Shown here one piece after another: positions 25,879-34,003 of a DNA stretch of 64,000 nucleotides. The notes below the pieces were generated by a model. The model did no database searches. It was given only the letters and a program-made list of their open reading frames with translations, and was not told where the DNA came from. Source of the stretch: Spirochaetales bacterium (GTDB taxonomy: Bacteria; Spirochaetota; Spirochaetia; Treponematales; Treponemataceae); assembly GCA_030540405.1 (NCBI GenBank), contig JAUNWH010000004.1, positions 1 to 64,000 of the forward strand. The letters run 5' to 3'. The translations under genes and the position numbers were made by a program. Within the stretch, counting starts at the first letter, position 1; each line of letters opens with the position of its first letter.

Positions 25879-26538
25879 CTACTGAAAAAGAATCAGCCCT
25901 TCCGGATTCATTGCCCTGTAACGGATCCGGCATTCCGCAATGGCAACCAAAACTACAACAAGCGAAAACCAAAAGAACATGCTGTCCATTTTAAATCCCG
26001 CAAAATAATTGTAAATTCCGTGCAGCAAAACCGCCAGAACGAACGGATAAAGCTTGAAATTTCCGTTCTTCAAATTGAAAACAAAAAGCCCCGAAAGTCC
26101 AGCGCAGCAAGAATGAATAACAACCGCAGTCAAAAGCCTAAGCTCAAGATTTTGAATTCCAGACGCAATATAAATTAAAGTTTCAAAACAGCCAAGTGAA
26201 AGTCCGCTCAAAACGGCGCAGGCAAAAAAAACTTTCATCGACATTTTCTTTGAAGAAAAAATAAAAAACATCGCCATTTTTATTGTTTCCTCAACAACGC
26301 CATTTACAAAAATGCTTTTAATCAAAACAGAAAAAAGAGAATGCACATTAATCAGGCCGAAAGCTTCCAATAAAAACTGAATCACGTAAATCGGAACAAC
26401 GGCAAAAAGACCGCAGAAAACTGCAATAAATCCAAAGCTAAGCTTGAATTCTTTTATGAGAACAACCATGCAAGCCAGCACCGCCAAAACAGGAATTGTG
26501 CAAATTAAAAACGGTGGAATCAAACTTGTAAAATTCAT
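25879..26538 (-). CDS. PrsW-like intramembrane metalloprotease
   Basis: 219 residues with about seven hydrophobic segments. The PrsW signature E-E-x-x-K is present (VEETIKMAMFF, about 82-92) together with membrane-embedded His in VIHSCCAGLSG and LLHGIYNYFAG, the expected zinc ligands. In Bacillus PrsW cleaves an anti-sigma factor; here no anti-sigma gene is adjacent. The stop codon is 2 bp from that of the convergent regulator gene, and the TetR gene lies one base upstream on the same strand, so TetR and protease are co-transcribed. Confidence 0.82.
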   Translation of the reverse strand: MNFTSLIPPFLICTIPVLAVLACMVVLIKEFKLSFGFIAVFCGLFAVVPIYVIQFLLEAFGLINVHSLFSVLIKSIFVNGVVEETIKMAMFFIFSSKKMSMKVFFACAVLSGLSLGCFETLIYIASGIQNLELRLLTAVVIHSCCAGLSGLFVFNLKNGNFKLYPFVLAVLLHGIYNYFAGFKMDSMFFWFSLVVVLVAIAECRIRYRAMNPEGLILFQ

Positions 26539-26539
26539 T

Positions 26540-27142
26540 TTATTTTTTCTCCGCCTTGAACTGCTCTATTACGAACTGAACTGTTCCGCGCATTTCATCA
26601 AGATTTTCCTGATTAAGAATTCCAAGCCGGAAAATTGAAGTTTCCAAAAGACAGTAGAGCAGGCTATTTATTTCCTTTATTGGAAGATTTTTTATTTCGC
26701 CCTTTTTCTGTCCGCGGATTAAAACCATATTCATCAAATGCTGAATTCTAATAACGCGTCTTGTTACACGGTCGTTTATATCCACGCCGCTTTTTTCGAG
26801 CTGCATAAGATACATTTTTAAAACACGGAAAAATGCCCGGTTGCTTTCCGCAATATCAATTATGCACAAAAAAATTTGCTTAAGGCATTCTATGGAATCA
26901 ATCTGGCTGTTTTTTATAATTCCAATAAGCTCCTGCTCAACGTCGTTTGTAAGCTGCTTTATGCTCCACAAAAAAATTTCACGCTTATTTTTAAAATATA
27001 TATAAAGAGTTGTACGAGTAATTCCGCATTTGTCCGCGATTTTCTGATAAGTAACATCTTCGTATCCATCTTCTATAAAAAGCTGAAATGATTTTTCAAG
27101 GATTTCCCTTTTGCGCTTTTCGTGCTCAACAACAATCGCCAT
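26540..27142 (-). CDS. TetR/AcrR-family regulator
   Basis: 200 residues. N-terminal helix-turn-helix (about 10-55) reads YQKIADKCGITRTTLYIYFK, the canonical TetR pattern; the rest is helical ligand-binding and dimerisation domain. Ligand unknown. It is followed after one base by the PrsW-like gene and preceded by the rRNA methyltransferase gene four bases away, so the three may form one transcript. Confidence 0.9.
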   Translation of the reverse strand: MAIVVEHEKRKREILEKSFQLFIEDGYEDVTYQKIADKCGITRTTLYIYFKNKREIFLWSIKQLTNDVEQELIGIIKNSQIDSIECLKQIFLCIIDIAESNRAFFRVLKMYLMQLEKSGVDINDRVTRRVIRIQHLMNMVLIRGQKKGEIKNLPIKEINSLLYCLLETSIFRLGILNQENLDEMRGTVQFVIEQFKAEKK

Positions 27143-27145
27143 ATT

Positions 27146-28309
27146 TTACCTGTAAATATAAAAAGAAGTGTCCAGATTTCCAGCTTTTAAAGGCTTTACT
27201 GCGGAAGCTTTTTTTCCGAAACAATTTTCAAAAGATTTTTGACTTGTAATAACGCCAATCTGCCAGTTTTCAAAATTTGAAATCAAGCCGCCCATTTTTT
27301 TGTAAAGACTTTCAGCCTGAAATTCATCGCCTAAACGCTCTCCATAAGGAGGATTGCAAAGTATAAGTCCGTTTTCAAATTTCGAATGCAAATTTTCAAA
27401 GTCGCTTACAAAAAATTCAGGACGCTCAATGCGCATATCGCTTCCAATCAGCTGCAAGGCTCTTCCTGCCATTGTACAAGCGTGCTCAGCATTCAGTTTT
27501 GCACGGTCAATTGCAAACGGATCTATGTCGCTTCCGGCAATATGGCATTCAACATCTGTGCGGATTTTTGCAGCTTCTTCTTTTTTTATTTCCAAAGCGC
27601 GGGAAGAATCATATATAGAAAGATTTTCATACGCAAAATTTCTTCCAAGTCCAGGAGCAACATTGTGAGCATAAAGAGCGGCTTCTATTGCAATCGTTCC
27701 GCTTCCGCAAAAAGGATCATGCAAAGGAGTTTTTCTGCGCCACATCATTTCCTGCAAAAGAACCGCAGCAGTTGTTTCCCGCAACGGAGCAGCACCGCCT
27801 TCAGTTCTGTAGCCACGCTTATGCAAAGCCTGTCCGCTTGTATCAAGCAAAATCACAGCTTCGTCCCGCTCCATATAAACACGCACATCCGCCTGATTTC
27901 CTGATTCCGGCAAAGAATTCATTCGCCAAATATCTCCAAGCTTTGTATAAATTGCCTTTTGAATCATTCCCTGAATCGTATGCTCGCTGTTAATCCGGCT
28001 TTTATAAACACGGACTTTATCCACAACAACACGAACATCTTTTCTAAAAAAATCCTGCCAGTCAATTCTATAGCAGCCTTCAAAAAGAGAATCAAAATTG
28101 TCAGCCTTGTATCGAGCCATCTGAAGATAAACTCTGTCGCTCGTCCTAAGACAAAAATTTGAGCGGTACAAAGCATCATTGTCACCTAAAAACGAAACTC
28201 GGCCCGGAGCGTTTCCTGCAAGAGCATAACCCAAATGTTTTATTTCATTTCCAAGAATTTTTTCCGCGCCAACTGCGCAAAGAGCAACAAAAGTATTCAT
28301 AAATGACAT
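27146..28309 (-). CDS. 23S rRNA guanine-N2 methyltransferase, RlmL-like
   Basis: 387 residues: N-terminal THUMP RNA-binding domain (about 45-155) and C-terminal Rossmann methyltransferase. Motif I region DPFCGSGTIAIEAAL and catalytic motif IV NPPYGERLG are intact, matching the N-terminal half of E. coli RlmL (m2G2445) and the stand-alone Bacillus YpsC. Length is normal for the stand-alone form. A second ATG three codons in is an equally possible start. Confidence 0.9.
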   Translation of the reverse strand: MSFMNTFVALCAVGAEKILGNEIKHLGYALAGNAPGRVSFLGDNDALYRSNFCLRTSDRVYLQMARYKADNFDSLFEGCYRIDWQDFFRKDVRVVVDKVRVYKSRINSEHTIQGMIQKAIYTKLGDIWRMNSLPESGNQADVRVYMERDEAVILLDTSGQALHKRGYRTEGGAAPLRETTAAVLLQEMMWRRKTPLHDPFCGSGTIAIEAALYAHNVAPGLGRNFAYENLSIYDSSRALEIKKEEAAKIRTDVECHIAGSDIDPFAIDRAKLNAEHACTMAGRALQLIGSDMRIERPEFFVSDFENLHSKFENGLILCNPPYGERLGDEFQAESLYKKMGGLISNFENWQIGVITSQKSFENCFGKKASAVKPLKAGNLDTSFYIYR

Positions 28310-28384
28310 TTTAACATTTTATGTTCAATTGCACAAGAAAAGCCGCCGGTTGAATTTTTACCTTGGCAAAATTAAGATACAGAA

Positions 28385-28837
28385 ATGGACACATTGAGCG
28401 CAGAGCAGAGAAGAGTGAACATGGCGAAAATCCACAGCAAAGACACCAAGCCCGAAGTCTTTTTAAGAAGCGCGCTCCATAAAGCCGGATTCAGATTCAG
28501 GAAAAACGACAAGCGGTATTTGGGAACGCCGGACATTTTTCTTCCTCATTACAACGCGGTAATTTTTATCCACGGATGCTTTTGGCACGGACACAAAAAC
28601 TGCCGGCTTTTCAGGCTGCCAAAAACAAATGTTGAATACTGGAAAAATAAAATTGAAAGAAACATGGCGCGCGACAAAAAAGTGATTTCAGCTTACCTTG
28701 ACAACTGCTACAGAGTCGCTGTCGTCTGGGAATGCTCAATAACAGGAAAACAAAAAGAGCAAAAACTTTCAAAAGTGACAGAAGAGCTTTCCCTGTGGCT
28801 CGAAGAAGATTTGACTGAAAACTACAGGGAATTTTAA
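28385..28837 (+). CDS. vsr: Very short patch repair (Vsr) endonuclease
   Basis: 150 residues, full length. Nicks DNA 5' to the T of T:G mismatches left by deamination of 5-methylcytosine. Motifs: KIHSKDTKPE, GTPDIFLPHY with the catalytic Asp, FIHGCFWHGH with the metal/active-site His and zinc-type Cys and His residues, and VAVVWEC. No cytosine-5 methyltransferase or restriction gene is next to it, which is unusual. Its stop region overlaps the convergent gene by 4 bp. Confidence 0.93.
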   Translation: MDTLSAEQRRVNMAKIHSKDTKPEVFLRSALHKAGFRFRKNDKRYLGTPDIFLPHYNAVIFIHGCFWHGHKNCRLFRLPKTNVEYWKNKIERNMARDKKVISAYLDNCYRVAVVWECSITGKQKEQKLSKVTEELSLWLEEDLTENYREF

Positions 28838-29391
28838 AGTGTTAGGTTCAATTTAATTACATCGGGACTATGGCGAGCGTACCATTTTTTGAAAAAACAA
28901 TCGATATTGAGGATTTTTACCTGCGCCAAGTTTTTTAACCGCTCAATCTGCCTGGCATATCCTTTTCTTGTAAAATAATGTCCGATTTTTAAAGTCCTAA
29001 ACCAAAAATCTTTGGAAAATATTGGAGGGCAATCTATAAAATCAACATCAAGCCGCATTTTCTTAGCGCTGCTGGAAAGTATAACAGATTTTAATCCGTC
29101 AATTCCTTCTAACGAGGAAGCAGACTGAATTTCAGGACTTAATTTAAATGAATTTATATGAATCTTGATATATTTATCTTTTCTGCAAATATCCGTCTCC
29201 ACAAATTCCAAAAGACCGTTATTCAGGCGGCACATTTCATAGATATACACATAACTATTGCAACAGCCAAAGCAAACCGGCTTAAACGGAGACTTTTCAA
29301 AGCCTTTCTCTTGCAGAATCGGAACAATGCTTTTGAGGAAAATATCGTTTCTTGCCTTTAACATTTCTTTTTCAGAAACTTTGTAAAACAT
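28834..29391 (-). CDS. Hypothetical cytoplasmic protein
   Basis: 185 residues after choosing the ATG at MFYKVSEKEM; the longer frame begins with TTG and adds 13 hydrophobic residues. I do not recognise it with certainty. The start (IFLKSIVPILQEKGFEKS) followed by a Cys-rich beta section (VCFGCCNSYVYIYE; KDKYIKIHIN) is reminiscent of DUF4304-type proteins of unknown role. It is convergent with vsr and could be cargo of the same accessory insertion. Confidence 0.65.
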   Translation of the reverse strand: MFYKVSEKEMLKARNDIFLKSIVPILQEKGFEKSPFKPVCFGCCNSYVYIYEMCRLNNGLLEFVETDICRKDKYIKIHINSFKLSPEIQSASSLEGIDGLKSVILSSSAKKMRLDVDFIDCPPIFSKDFWFRTLKIGHYFTRKGYARQIERLKNLAQVKILNIDCFFKKWYARHSPDVIKLNLTL

Positions 29392-29448
29392 TTTCGCCTT
29401 AAAACTGCCACAGAACAGAAAAATAAACAATACCCGCTCTTAAAACCG

Positions 29449-29919
29449 CTAAAACTTCTCTGCCTTTTCAGCGAAAGACTTTCTGCCGTTTGTTCCAGTC
29501 TTCTCATATATGTGGGTCAGGTGCTTTTTAACGGTCGCAAGGGAAATGTAAAAAGTTTCGGCAATCTGAATGTTTGAAAGCCCGCCCAAAACAAGCCAGC
29601 CGATTTCGCTTTCACGCCGGGAAAGTCCGCTTGCAGCCGCAAACTCAAGAAATTTCTCCTTGGACGGAAGTTTTTCTGCCGGATTTTCCTTCAACTTCGG
29701 CTCAAAAGATTCCGCCATATCATTCGCCTTATCTTTTAGCCTGCAAATCAAAAAAAGCATCGCAAGAACAGCAAAAAACGAAAGCAGAATTCCAAGCATT
29801 GAGACAAATTTCAAAAGCCTGTCCTGAATGCCGATGCGCTGAACAAAAACCGCAAGCACAACCGAAAATGCATATAGAACAAGGCACAGAAGAAACAAGC
29901 CCTTCCTCATCGTCCGCAC
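29449..29919 (-). CDS. Membrane-bound LuxR-type transcriptional regulator
   Basis: 156 residues. Two transmembrane helices (about 7-26 and 36-60) precede a cytoplasmic linker and a C-terminal LuxR/GerE helix-turn-helix (about 95-156; SRRESEIGWLVLGGLSNIQI and SLATVKKHLTHIYEK). There is no receiver or autoinducer domain, so the membrane part probably senses its signal, perhaps through the protein encoded just upstream. The start is a GTG directly after the stop of that gene (TAGGTG), with GAGGA just ahead, implying translational coupling. Confidence 0.85.
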   Translation of the reverse strand: MRTMRKGLFLLCLVLYAFSVVLAVFVQRIGIQDRLLKFVSMLGILLSFFAVLAMLFLICRLKDKANDMAESFEPKLKENPAEKLPSKEKFLEFAAASGLSRRESEIGWLVLGGLSNIQIAETFYISLATVKKHLTHIYEKTGTNGRKSFAEKAEKF

Positions 29920-30405
29920 CTATTCCTCGTCAAGATTCATAGCGTCAATAAGCGCAGTTTTTACATTCGCGTCCAAAGGAATAAGAATAAACTCAAGAAC
30001 CGCCGTGTAAAAAGCTGAAATGCAGACCACAGCAAGATTCTTTCCAAGCACGGAAAAATCCGAAACGTCCGAAAGGCACACAATAAGCGCGATGAACACA
30101 CTGAAAAATCCGCCGATAAGAACAAAACGCTGCATCATGGAAACCGCCTTTTCGCTCCGCTTGAGAAGAGCCACGCCAAAATCCTTCTTTCCAGCTGAAA
30201 AAGCACGCATAAAATCGCACCACATTCCGCTAAAGACCATAGGCGGAACAGAAAAAAGCAGAAGCAGCACGAGCGACGGTAAGTCCACGAACATAAAGAC
30301 AAGCGACAAATCGCCTTTCGTCATAAGAAGCGACACGGCGAGCGCAACAATCATCACAAAAAGCTCCACGCAAACCACAAAACCAACATTCATTTTCTTT
30401 TTCAT
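29920..30405 (-). CDS. MotA/ExbB-like integral membrane protein
   Basis: 161 residues after choosing the ATG at MKKKMNVGF, which has a GGAGG ribosome binding site; the longer frame adds 16 residues. Four transmembrane helices are visible. The pattern DLPSLVLLLLFSVPP, a long amphipathic cytoplasmic stretch with LLKRSEKAVSMMQ, and two more helices looks like a short MotA/TolQ/ExbB proton-channel relative, but no MotB or ExbD partner is adjacent. It is the first gene of a two-gene unit with the membrane LuxR regulator. Confidence 0.7.
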   Translation of the reverse strand: MKKKMNVGFVVCVELFVMIVALAVSLLMTKGDLSLVFMFVDLPSLVLLLLFSVPPMVFSGMWCDFMRAFSAGKKDFGVALLKRSEKAVSMMQRFVLIGGFFSVFIALIVCLSDVSDFSVLGKNLAVVCISAFYTAVLEFILIPLDANVKTALIDAMNLDEE

Positions 30406-30572
30406 AAAAACCTCCGCTAGATTCTTGCAGACGGAAATAAAGCCGCCCGCCATTGCTAGAAAATTTATCCCTGAAGTTTAAATTTGCATATTATACTTTT
30501 GCGTTTTTCAGGTGGAATTTTTAGGAAAAAAAGAATTTTGCCATTCGTACTGAATCCAAAAGCCATTTTTTG

Positions 30573-30816
30573 TGCCGCCCAACGTGTTTTCTGCCCATGC
30601 GGAAAATTTCACGAGCCGCCCAACACGTTTTCTGCTTATGAAATTTCTGCGTTGCCTGGCAAAACGTTTTTTCTTTGAATAAAATAATTTCACGGCTTGT
30701 CCAGCGTATTTTTTGCCCGTGCGGAAAATTTCACGAATCGCCCAATGCATTTTCCGTCTATGAAATCTCTGCATTGCCCGGCAAAATCTGTTTTCTGAAA
30801 ATGCAATGATTTCATT
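30573..30816. repeat. 122-bp imperfect tandem duplication
   Basis: Two adjacent copies (30573-30694 and 30695-30816) align at an offset of exactly 122 bp, for example TGCGGAAAATTTCACGA at 30599 and 30721 and ATAATTTCA/ATGATTTCA at their ends. Within each copy a shorter motif (GCCCAACACGTTTTCTGC and variants) recurs. The second copy runs into the remnant of a MATE transporter gene. Divergence between copies suggests an old duplication. Confidence 0.75.
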
Positions 30817-30973
30817 TATGCGCACGCTGATTTTTCAGGTTTTGTGCGTTCTTGTTCTGCCGGTTCTGTTGGGAATCGACGGAATCTGGCTGAGCGGAAT
30901 TGTATACGAAATGCTTTCCGCTGCGGTTGTCGCCGTGTGTCTGGTGAAATTTAGGAAACGGTATGGGTATTAG
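30764..30973 (+). pseudogene. C-terminal remnant of a MATE efflux transporter
   Basis: An open frame from 30764 to the TAG at 30971-30973 encodes about 69 residues, ending in a typical MATE C-terminus: ENAMISFMRTLIFQVL, LPVLLGIDGIWLSGIVYEML and a basic tail. Everything upstream of the last transmembrane pair is missing and the frame is closed by a stop at 30761. It is a decayed end of an efflux-pump gene, fused to the tandem repeat upstream. Confidence 0.7.
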
Positions 30974-31037
30974 AAGATTGAATGTTGTGGGAATGGAAAT
31001 TTTCTCCGCTAGCCATTAGAATAGTTCAGGGAAAAAT

Positions 31038-31478
31038 ATGCGCTTTGTAAATCTTTTTGGTTTGGCGGTAATCGCCGCAATCATGGTTCCGAACTTTGTT
31101 TTTGCGGCAATGCACAAAGACGGATTTGAAAATCTCTACAAGAACAAAGCGGTTGAGTTTTTGGAGCAGGTCGGAAGGTTCGGCTGCTTTGCGTTCATGA
31201 TTTTCTGCGTTCCGGTTTTGTGCCGCGGATTCTGTTTTGATGGAGCGAAAACTGTGTATTTTGCCGCAAGTTCCGCGCTTACGGTGGCTTATCTTTGCGG
31301 CTGGTGCGTTTTTTGGAAAGAAAATTCCTTGCGCAAGTCAATCATGCTTTCTGTAGTTCCGTCGCTGCTTTTCCTGGAAAGCGGATTTTTTACGCTGAAC
31401 ATTCCTCTGATTGTCTGCGCAGTGATTTTTTCGCCGTGCCACATCCTCATCAGCTGCAAAAATGCGGAAATGAGCTGA
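31038..31478 (+). CDS. Small multi-TM membrane protein, possibly frameshifted
   Basis: 146 residues, four hydrophobic segments (about 7-24, 48-68, 75-92, 100-140). Function unknown. The last codons look out of frame: an added A in the AAAAA run near 31461 would replace the short ending with a hydrophilic tail (ELIAGYGGIDKYYREQQDRR) ending at 31546. Either the gene is frameshifted or the base call is wrong. It faces the GH16 gene tail to tail. Confidence 0.65.
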   Translation: MRFVNLFGLAVIAAIMVPNFVFAAMHKDGFENLYKNKAVEFLEQVGRFGCFAFMIFCVPVLCRGFCFDGAKTVYFAASSALTVAYLCGWCVFWKENSLRKSIMLSVVPSLLFLESGFFTLNIPLIVCAVIFSPCHILISCKNAEMS

Positions 31479-31589
31479 TTGCAGGCTACGGCGGAATCGA
31501 CAAGTATTACCGCGAACAGCAAGACCGCCGGAACAATCGCATATAATTGCAAGGCAATTCCGGCAGTCTCAATGAACATCACGCAGGCT

Positions 31590-33818
31590 CTAGTTTCCTG
31601 TTTCCTCAAGCACGATGTTGTCTACTGTAACAGTGTGCTTTCTGGTGATCCGCTTGCCGTTCACGGCTCCCATCGAAATGCTCAGGATTACGGCGTTGTC
31701 GGTCGGCTCGTTCATCGTGAATTCGCATGAGTATCTTTTGAATTCCTTTGAGACATCGATTTTCTGTGTTCCAGAATACGGAATCCAGTTGTTGTCCGAA
31801 GAGCCGTCGCGCTGGAGGGCGAACATTATCGTGCGGTCAGCCGTGGACTTCGCGTCGAGCGTTATTCTGTATTTTTTTCCTTTTTCCAATGTTATTCCGT
31901 TCTGCTTAAGCTGAATCATCCAGTCAAGAGTTCCTGTGTCGGCGATGTTCATGCAGAACGCGTTGTCCTCGGAAAGGGAATCAACGGCGTAATCAGCGGA
32001 GGCCGACTCGTTCAGGTAGACCTCGTAGCCTGTAAGCCCGGAGGAGAAGTTTCCGTTCACGAGCATTGCGTTCTCCTGGATGCGCACGTTGTCCAGAAAA
32101 ACCGTTCCGTCTGTGTCAAAGCTGAAGGAAAGCGCGGATGATTTTTCCTTTTCCGCCGTGAACACGAACTTGAAATTCTTTTCGCCGGAAGAAAGCGAAG
32201 CCTCAAAAGTCTTTCCTGAAATTTCAGCCTTTATTTTTCCCCTGGAAGTTGAGGATGAGTCAAAGCTCAGAAGATATTCTGTTCCCGGAACAAGCGGAAT
32301 TCCTTCCTGAACAAGCCGGATTTTCGCGTCCTTTGGGTTTTCGGCGCAGAATTTGCGGATGTTGTCCGTGTTCGTAACAAGGAATTCAGCTCCCTTTTTG
32401 CCGGAGACGTTCCATTCCGCAAGCCTGTTTTCTCCCTCCTGAAATTCTCCGTTGTGCACAAGGTTTCCGTCGGGAAGCACGGATTTTTTTCCGTCCGAAT
32501 TTTGGGGCGCGCTGACCATCTCAAGCCGCACGCCGGAAATTCTTACCGCAGCGGTGGAATTCTGGTTTCCGAGGTTGAATTCAAGCCGTCCCATCGGATC
32601 GTCGGCGTCGTTCATTTTGAATGTAAACTCAAAATGCTTTTTCTGCGGTCCAAGATTTATTTTTGTGTCCTTGAGATAGCGAATCCATCCTGCTTCCGGA
32701 GCTGTAACCGCGGTTATCATCGTGCGCTCCTTTTCCGCGGATGCGTCGAACGAGAGCCTGTATTCCGCGCCCTTGAGCATCGGAAGACCTGCCTGCACAA
32801 GCTGAACAGAATAGTCAACGCTTCCAGCCGCCTCGGAGGTTATGGCGATGTTTGCGCCGTCGTAATTAAAGCTGCCTTTTCCGCCCTGGGCAAGAAGGAA
32901 GCTCCATGCGCCTCCGTCTTTTCGGATGTAGTTTCCGTCAGAATCCGCCGCCCGGAATTCCGCTTTTCCTGATTCGGGCTTACTCACGTTCTCGTCGTAG
33001 CTTTTTTTCTGATAGACTTTCACGTAGTCCACAAGAAGCTGCGCGTTCTTTGCGAATTTTGTGGAGCGGTCCGGATTTCCCGGCCAGTTTCCGCCCACGG
33101 CAAGGTTCAGGATTATGTAGAAAGGCTGGTCGAACGGAGCCGGATAAGTTACCTCGCCGAATCCCTTGCGCTTTGTGTACCAGCTGTTCTCCTTGTGGTA
33201 CATTTTTCCGTCGGCATAGAATCTGATTTCACCAGGTTCCCACTCGCAGGCTACAATGTGCCAGTCGTCGGAGAAGCTTTTTCCCTGCGCAAGAGCCTTT
33301 CCCTGGGACTCCTTGTGAGGCTCGCCGTAATGGAGCGTTCCGTAGATTTCCTCTGTCCTGTCGCCGAGAACTTCCGCAATGTCGATTTCGCCGCACTTGG
33401 GCCACTGTCCGTAGAGATTCTCTTCCGTGGGCATCATCCAGAACGCCGGGAGGAATCCCTTGCCGGAAGGAAATTTTATGCGCGCCTCAATCCGTCCGTA
33501 CTTGAAGTCATGCTTGCCTCTTGTGTTGATTCTGCCGGATGTGTACGAAGCTTTTCCGCCGCGTCCTTTTTTCTGCACAGCCTGAATCACGAGGTTTCCG
33601 TCCTTTACGTAGATGTTCTCCTTTGAGTCCACGTATTCCTGAAGCTCGTTGTTCACCCAGCCCGGCTCGTGGTATTCGTAGTTCCAGTCGTCAAGGTTGA
33701 GGGACTTTCCGTCAAAATCATCCTGCCAGACAAGGTCGCTTTCGCTGTAGCTGTTCTGCGCGAAGAATGGGGCTGCAGCGAAAATAATTCCCGCGGCAAA
33801 TGCAATCGTCTTTTTCAT
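31590..33818 (-). CDS. Secreted GH16 beta-glucanase with carbohydrate-binding modules
   Basis: 742 residues from the ATG at MKKTIAF (GGAGG 5 bp ahead). Signal peptide about 1-21. GH16 catalytic domain (about 28-270) with the nucleophile/acid motif GEIDIAEVLG and FLPAFWMMP. Then three CBM4/9-like beta-sandwich modules (about 285-440, 455-570, 580-740), recognisable by repeated endings such as AVRISGVRLEM, TVFLDNVRIQE and VTVDNIVLEE. It likely hydrolyses beta-1,3 or beta-1,3-1,4 glucans (laminarin, cereal glucan) outside the cell. It follows the GH5 gene, behind a terminator and a structured leader. Codons are richer in G and C than in housekeeping genes here. Confidence 0.92.
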   Translation of the reverse strand: MKKTIAFAAGIIFAAAPFFAQNSYSESDLVWQDDFDGKSLNLDDWNYEYHEPGWVNNELQEYVDSKENIYVKDGNLVIQAVQKKGRGGKASYTSGRINTRGKHDFKYGRIEARIKFPSGKGFLPAFWMMPTEENLYGQWPKCGEIDIAEVLGDRTEEIYGTLHYGEPHKESQGKALAQGKSFSDDWHIVACEWEPGEIRFYADGKMYHKENSWYTKRKGFGEVTYPAPFDQPFYIILNLAVGGNWPGNPDRSTKFAKNAQLLVDYVKVYQKKSYDENVSKPESGKAEFRAADSDGNYIRKDGGAWSFLLAQGGKGSFNYDGANIAITSEAAGSVDYSVQLVQAGLPMLKGAEYRLSFDASAEKERTMITAVTAPEAGWIRYLKDTKINLGPQKKHFEFTFKMNDADDPMGRLEFNLGNQNSTAAVRISGVRLEMVSAPQNSDGKKSVLPDGNLVHNGEFQEGENRLAEWNVSGKKGAEFLVTNTDNIRKFCAENPKDAKIRLVQEGIPLVPGTEYLLSFDSSSTSRGKIKAEISGKTFEASLSSGEKNFKFVFTAEKEKSSALSFSFDTDGTVFLDNVRIQENAMLVNGNFSSGLTGYEVYLNESASADYAVDSLSEDNAFCMNIADTGTLDWMIQLKQNGITLEKGKKYRITLDAKSTADRTIMFALQRDGSSDNNWIPYSGTQKIDVSKEFKRYSCEFTMNEPTDNAVILSISMGAVNGKRITRKHTVTVDNIVLEETGN

Positions 33819-33819
33819 G

Positions 33820-33931
33820 TTTCCTCCCATAAAAAGTCAATGAGAAAATTTCAATTTTCGATTTGACTTTTTATGCCCATTCGCAATGAAATGAGAATGG
33901 GCAGTTGATAATAAGTTTGCAACGCAAACTT
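33820..33931 (-). promoter_or_regulatory. Three-hairpin structured leader, copy 1 (GH16)
   Basis: In gene direction: hairpin 1 AAGTTTGC-GTT-GCAAACTT (33931-33913); 10-nt linker; hairpin 2 GCCCATTC/GAATGGGC with a 12-nt loop (33902-33875); hairpin 3 TAAAAAGTCAA/TTGACTTTTTA with a 22-nt loop (33873-33830); then directly the ribosome binding site GGGAGG and the GH16 ATG. The same architecture, with identical linker and loop lengths and compensating changes in stem 2, precedes dnaN at 52628-52738. Probably acts as RNA; mechanism unknown. Confidence 0.7.
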
Positions 33932-33975
33932 TTAAAGATAAAAACAGACGCCATTTTCGGCTGTTTTTATCTTAC
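33931..33975 (-). terminator. Hairpin terminator after GH5
   Basis: GATAAAAACAG (33937-33947) pairs with CTGTTTTTATC (33961-33971) around a 13-nt loop. It follows the GH5 stop codon (34004) and directly precedes the structured leader of GH16. The T-tail on the minus strand is weak, so read-through into GH16 is possible. Confidence 0.55.
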
Positions 33976-34003
33976 CTCCTTGTAAAGCTCCGTGCTATGT
34001 AAA

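Noticed and set aside
30508-30825. 105-codon Arg/Lys-rich frame on the minus strand over the 122-bp repeats
   Set aside because: It simply reflects the tandem repeat; composition is unlike neighbouring proteins and there is no good start signal.
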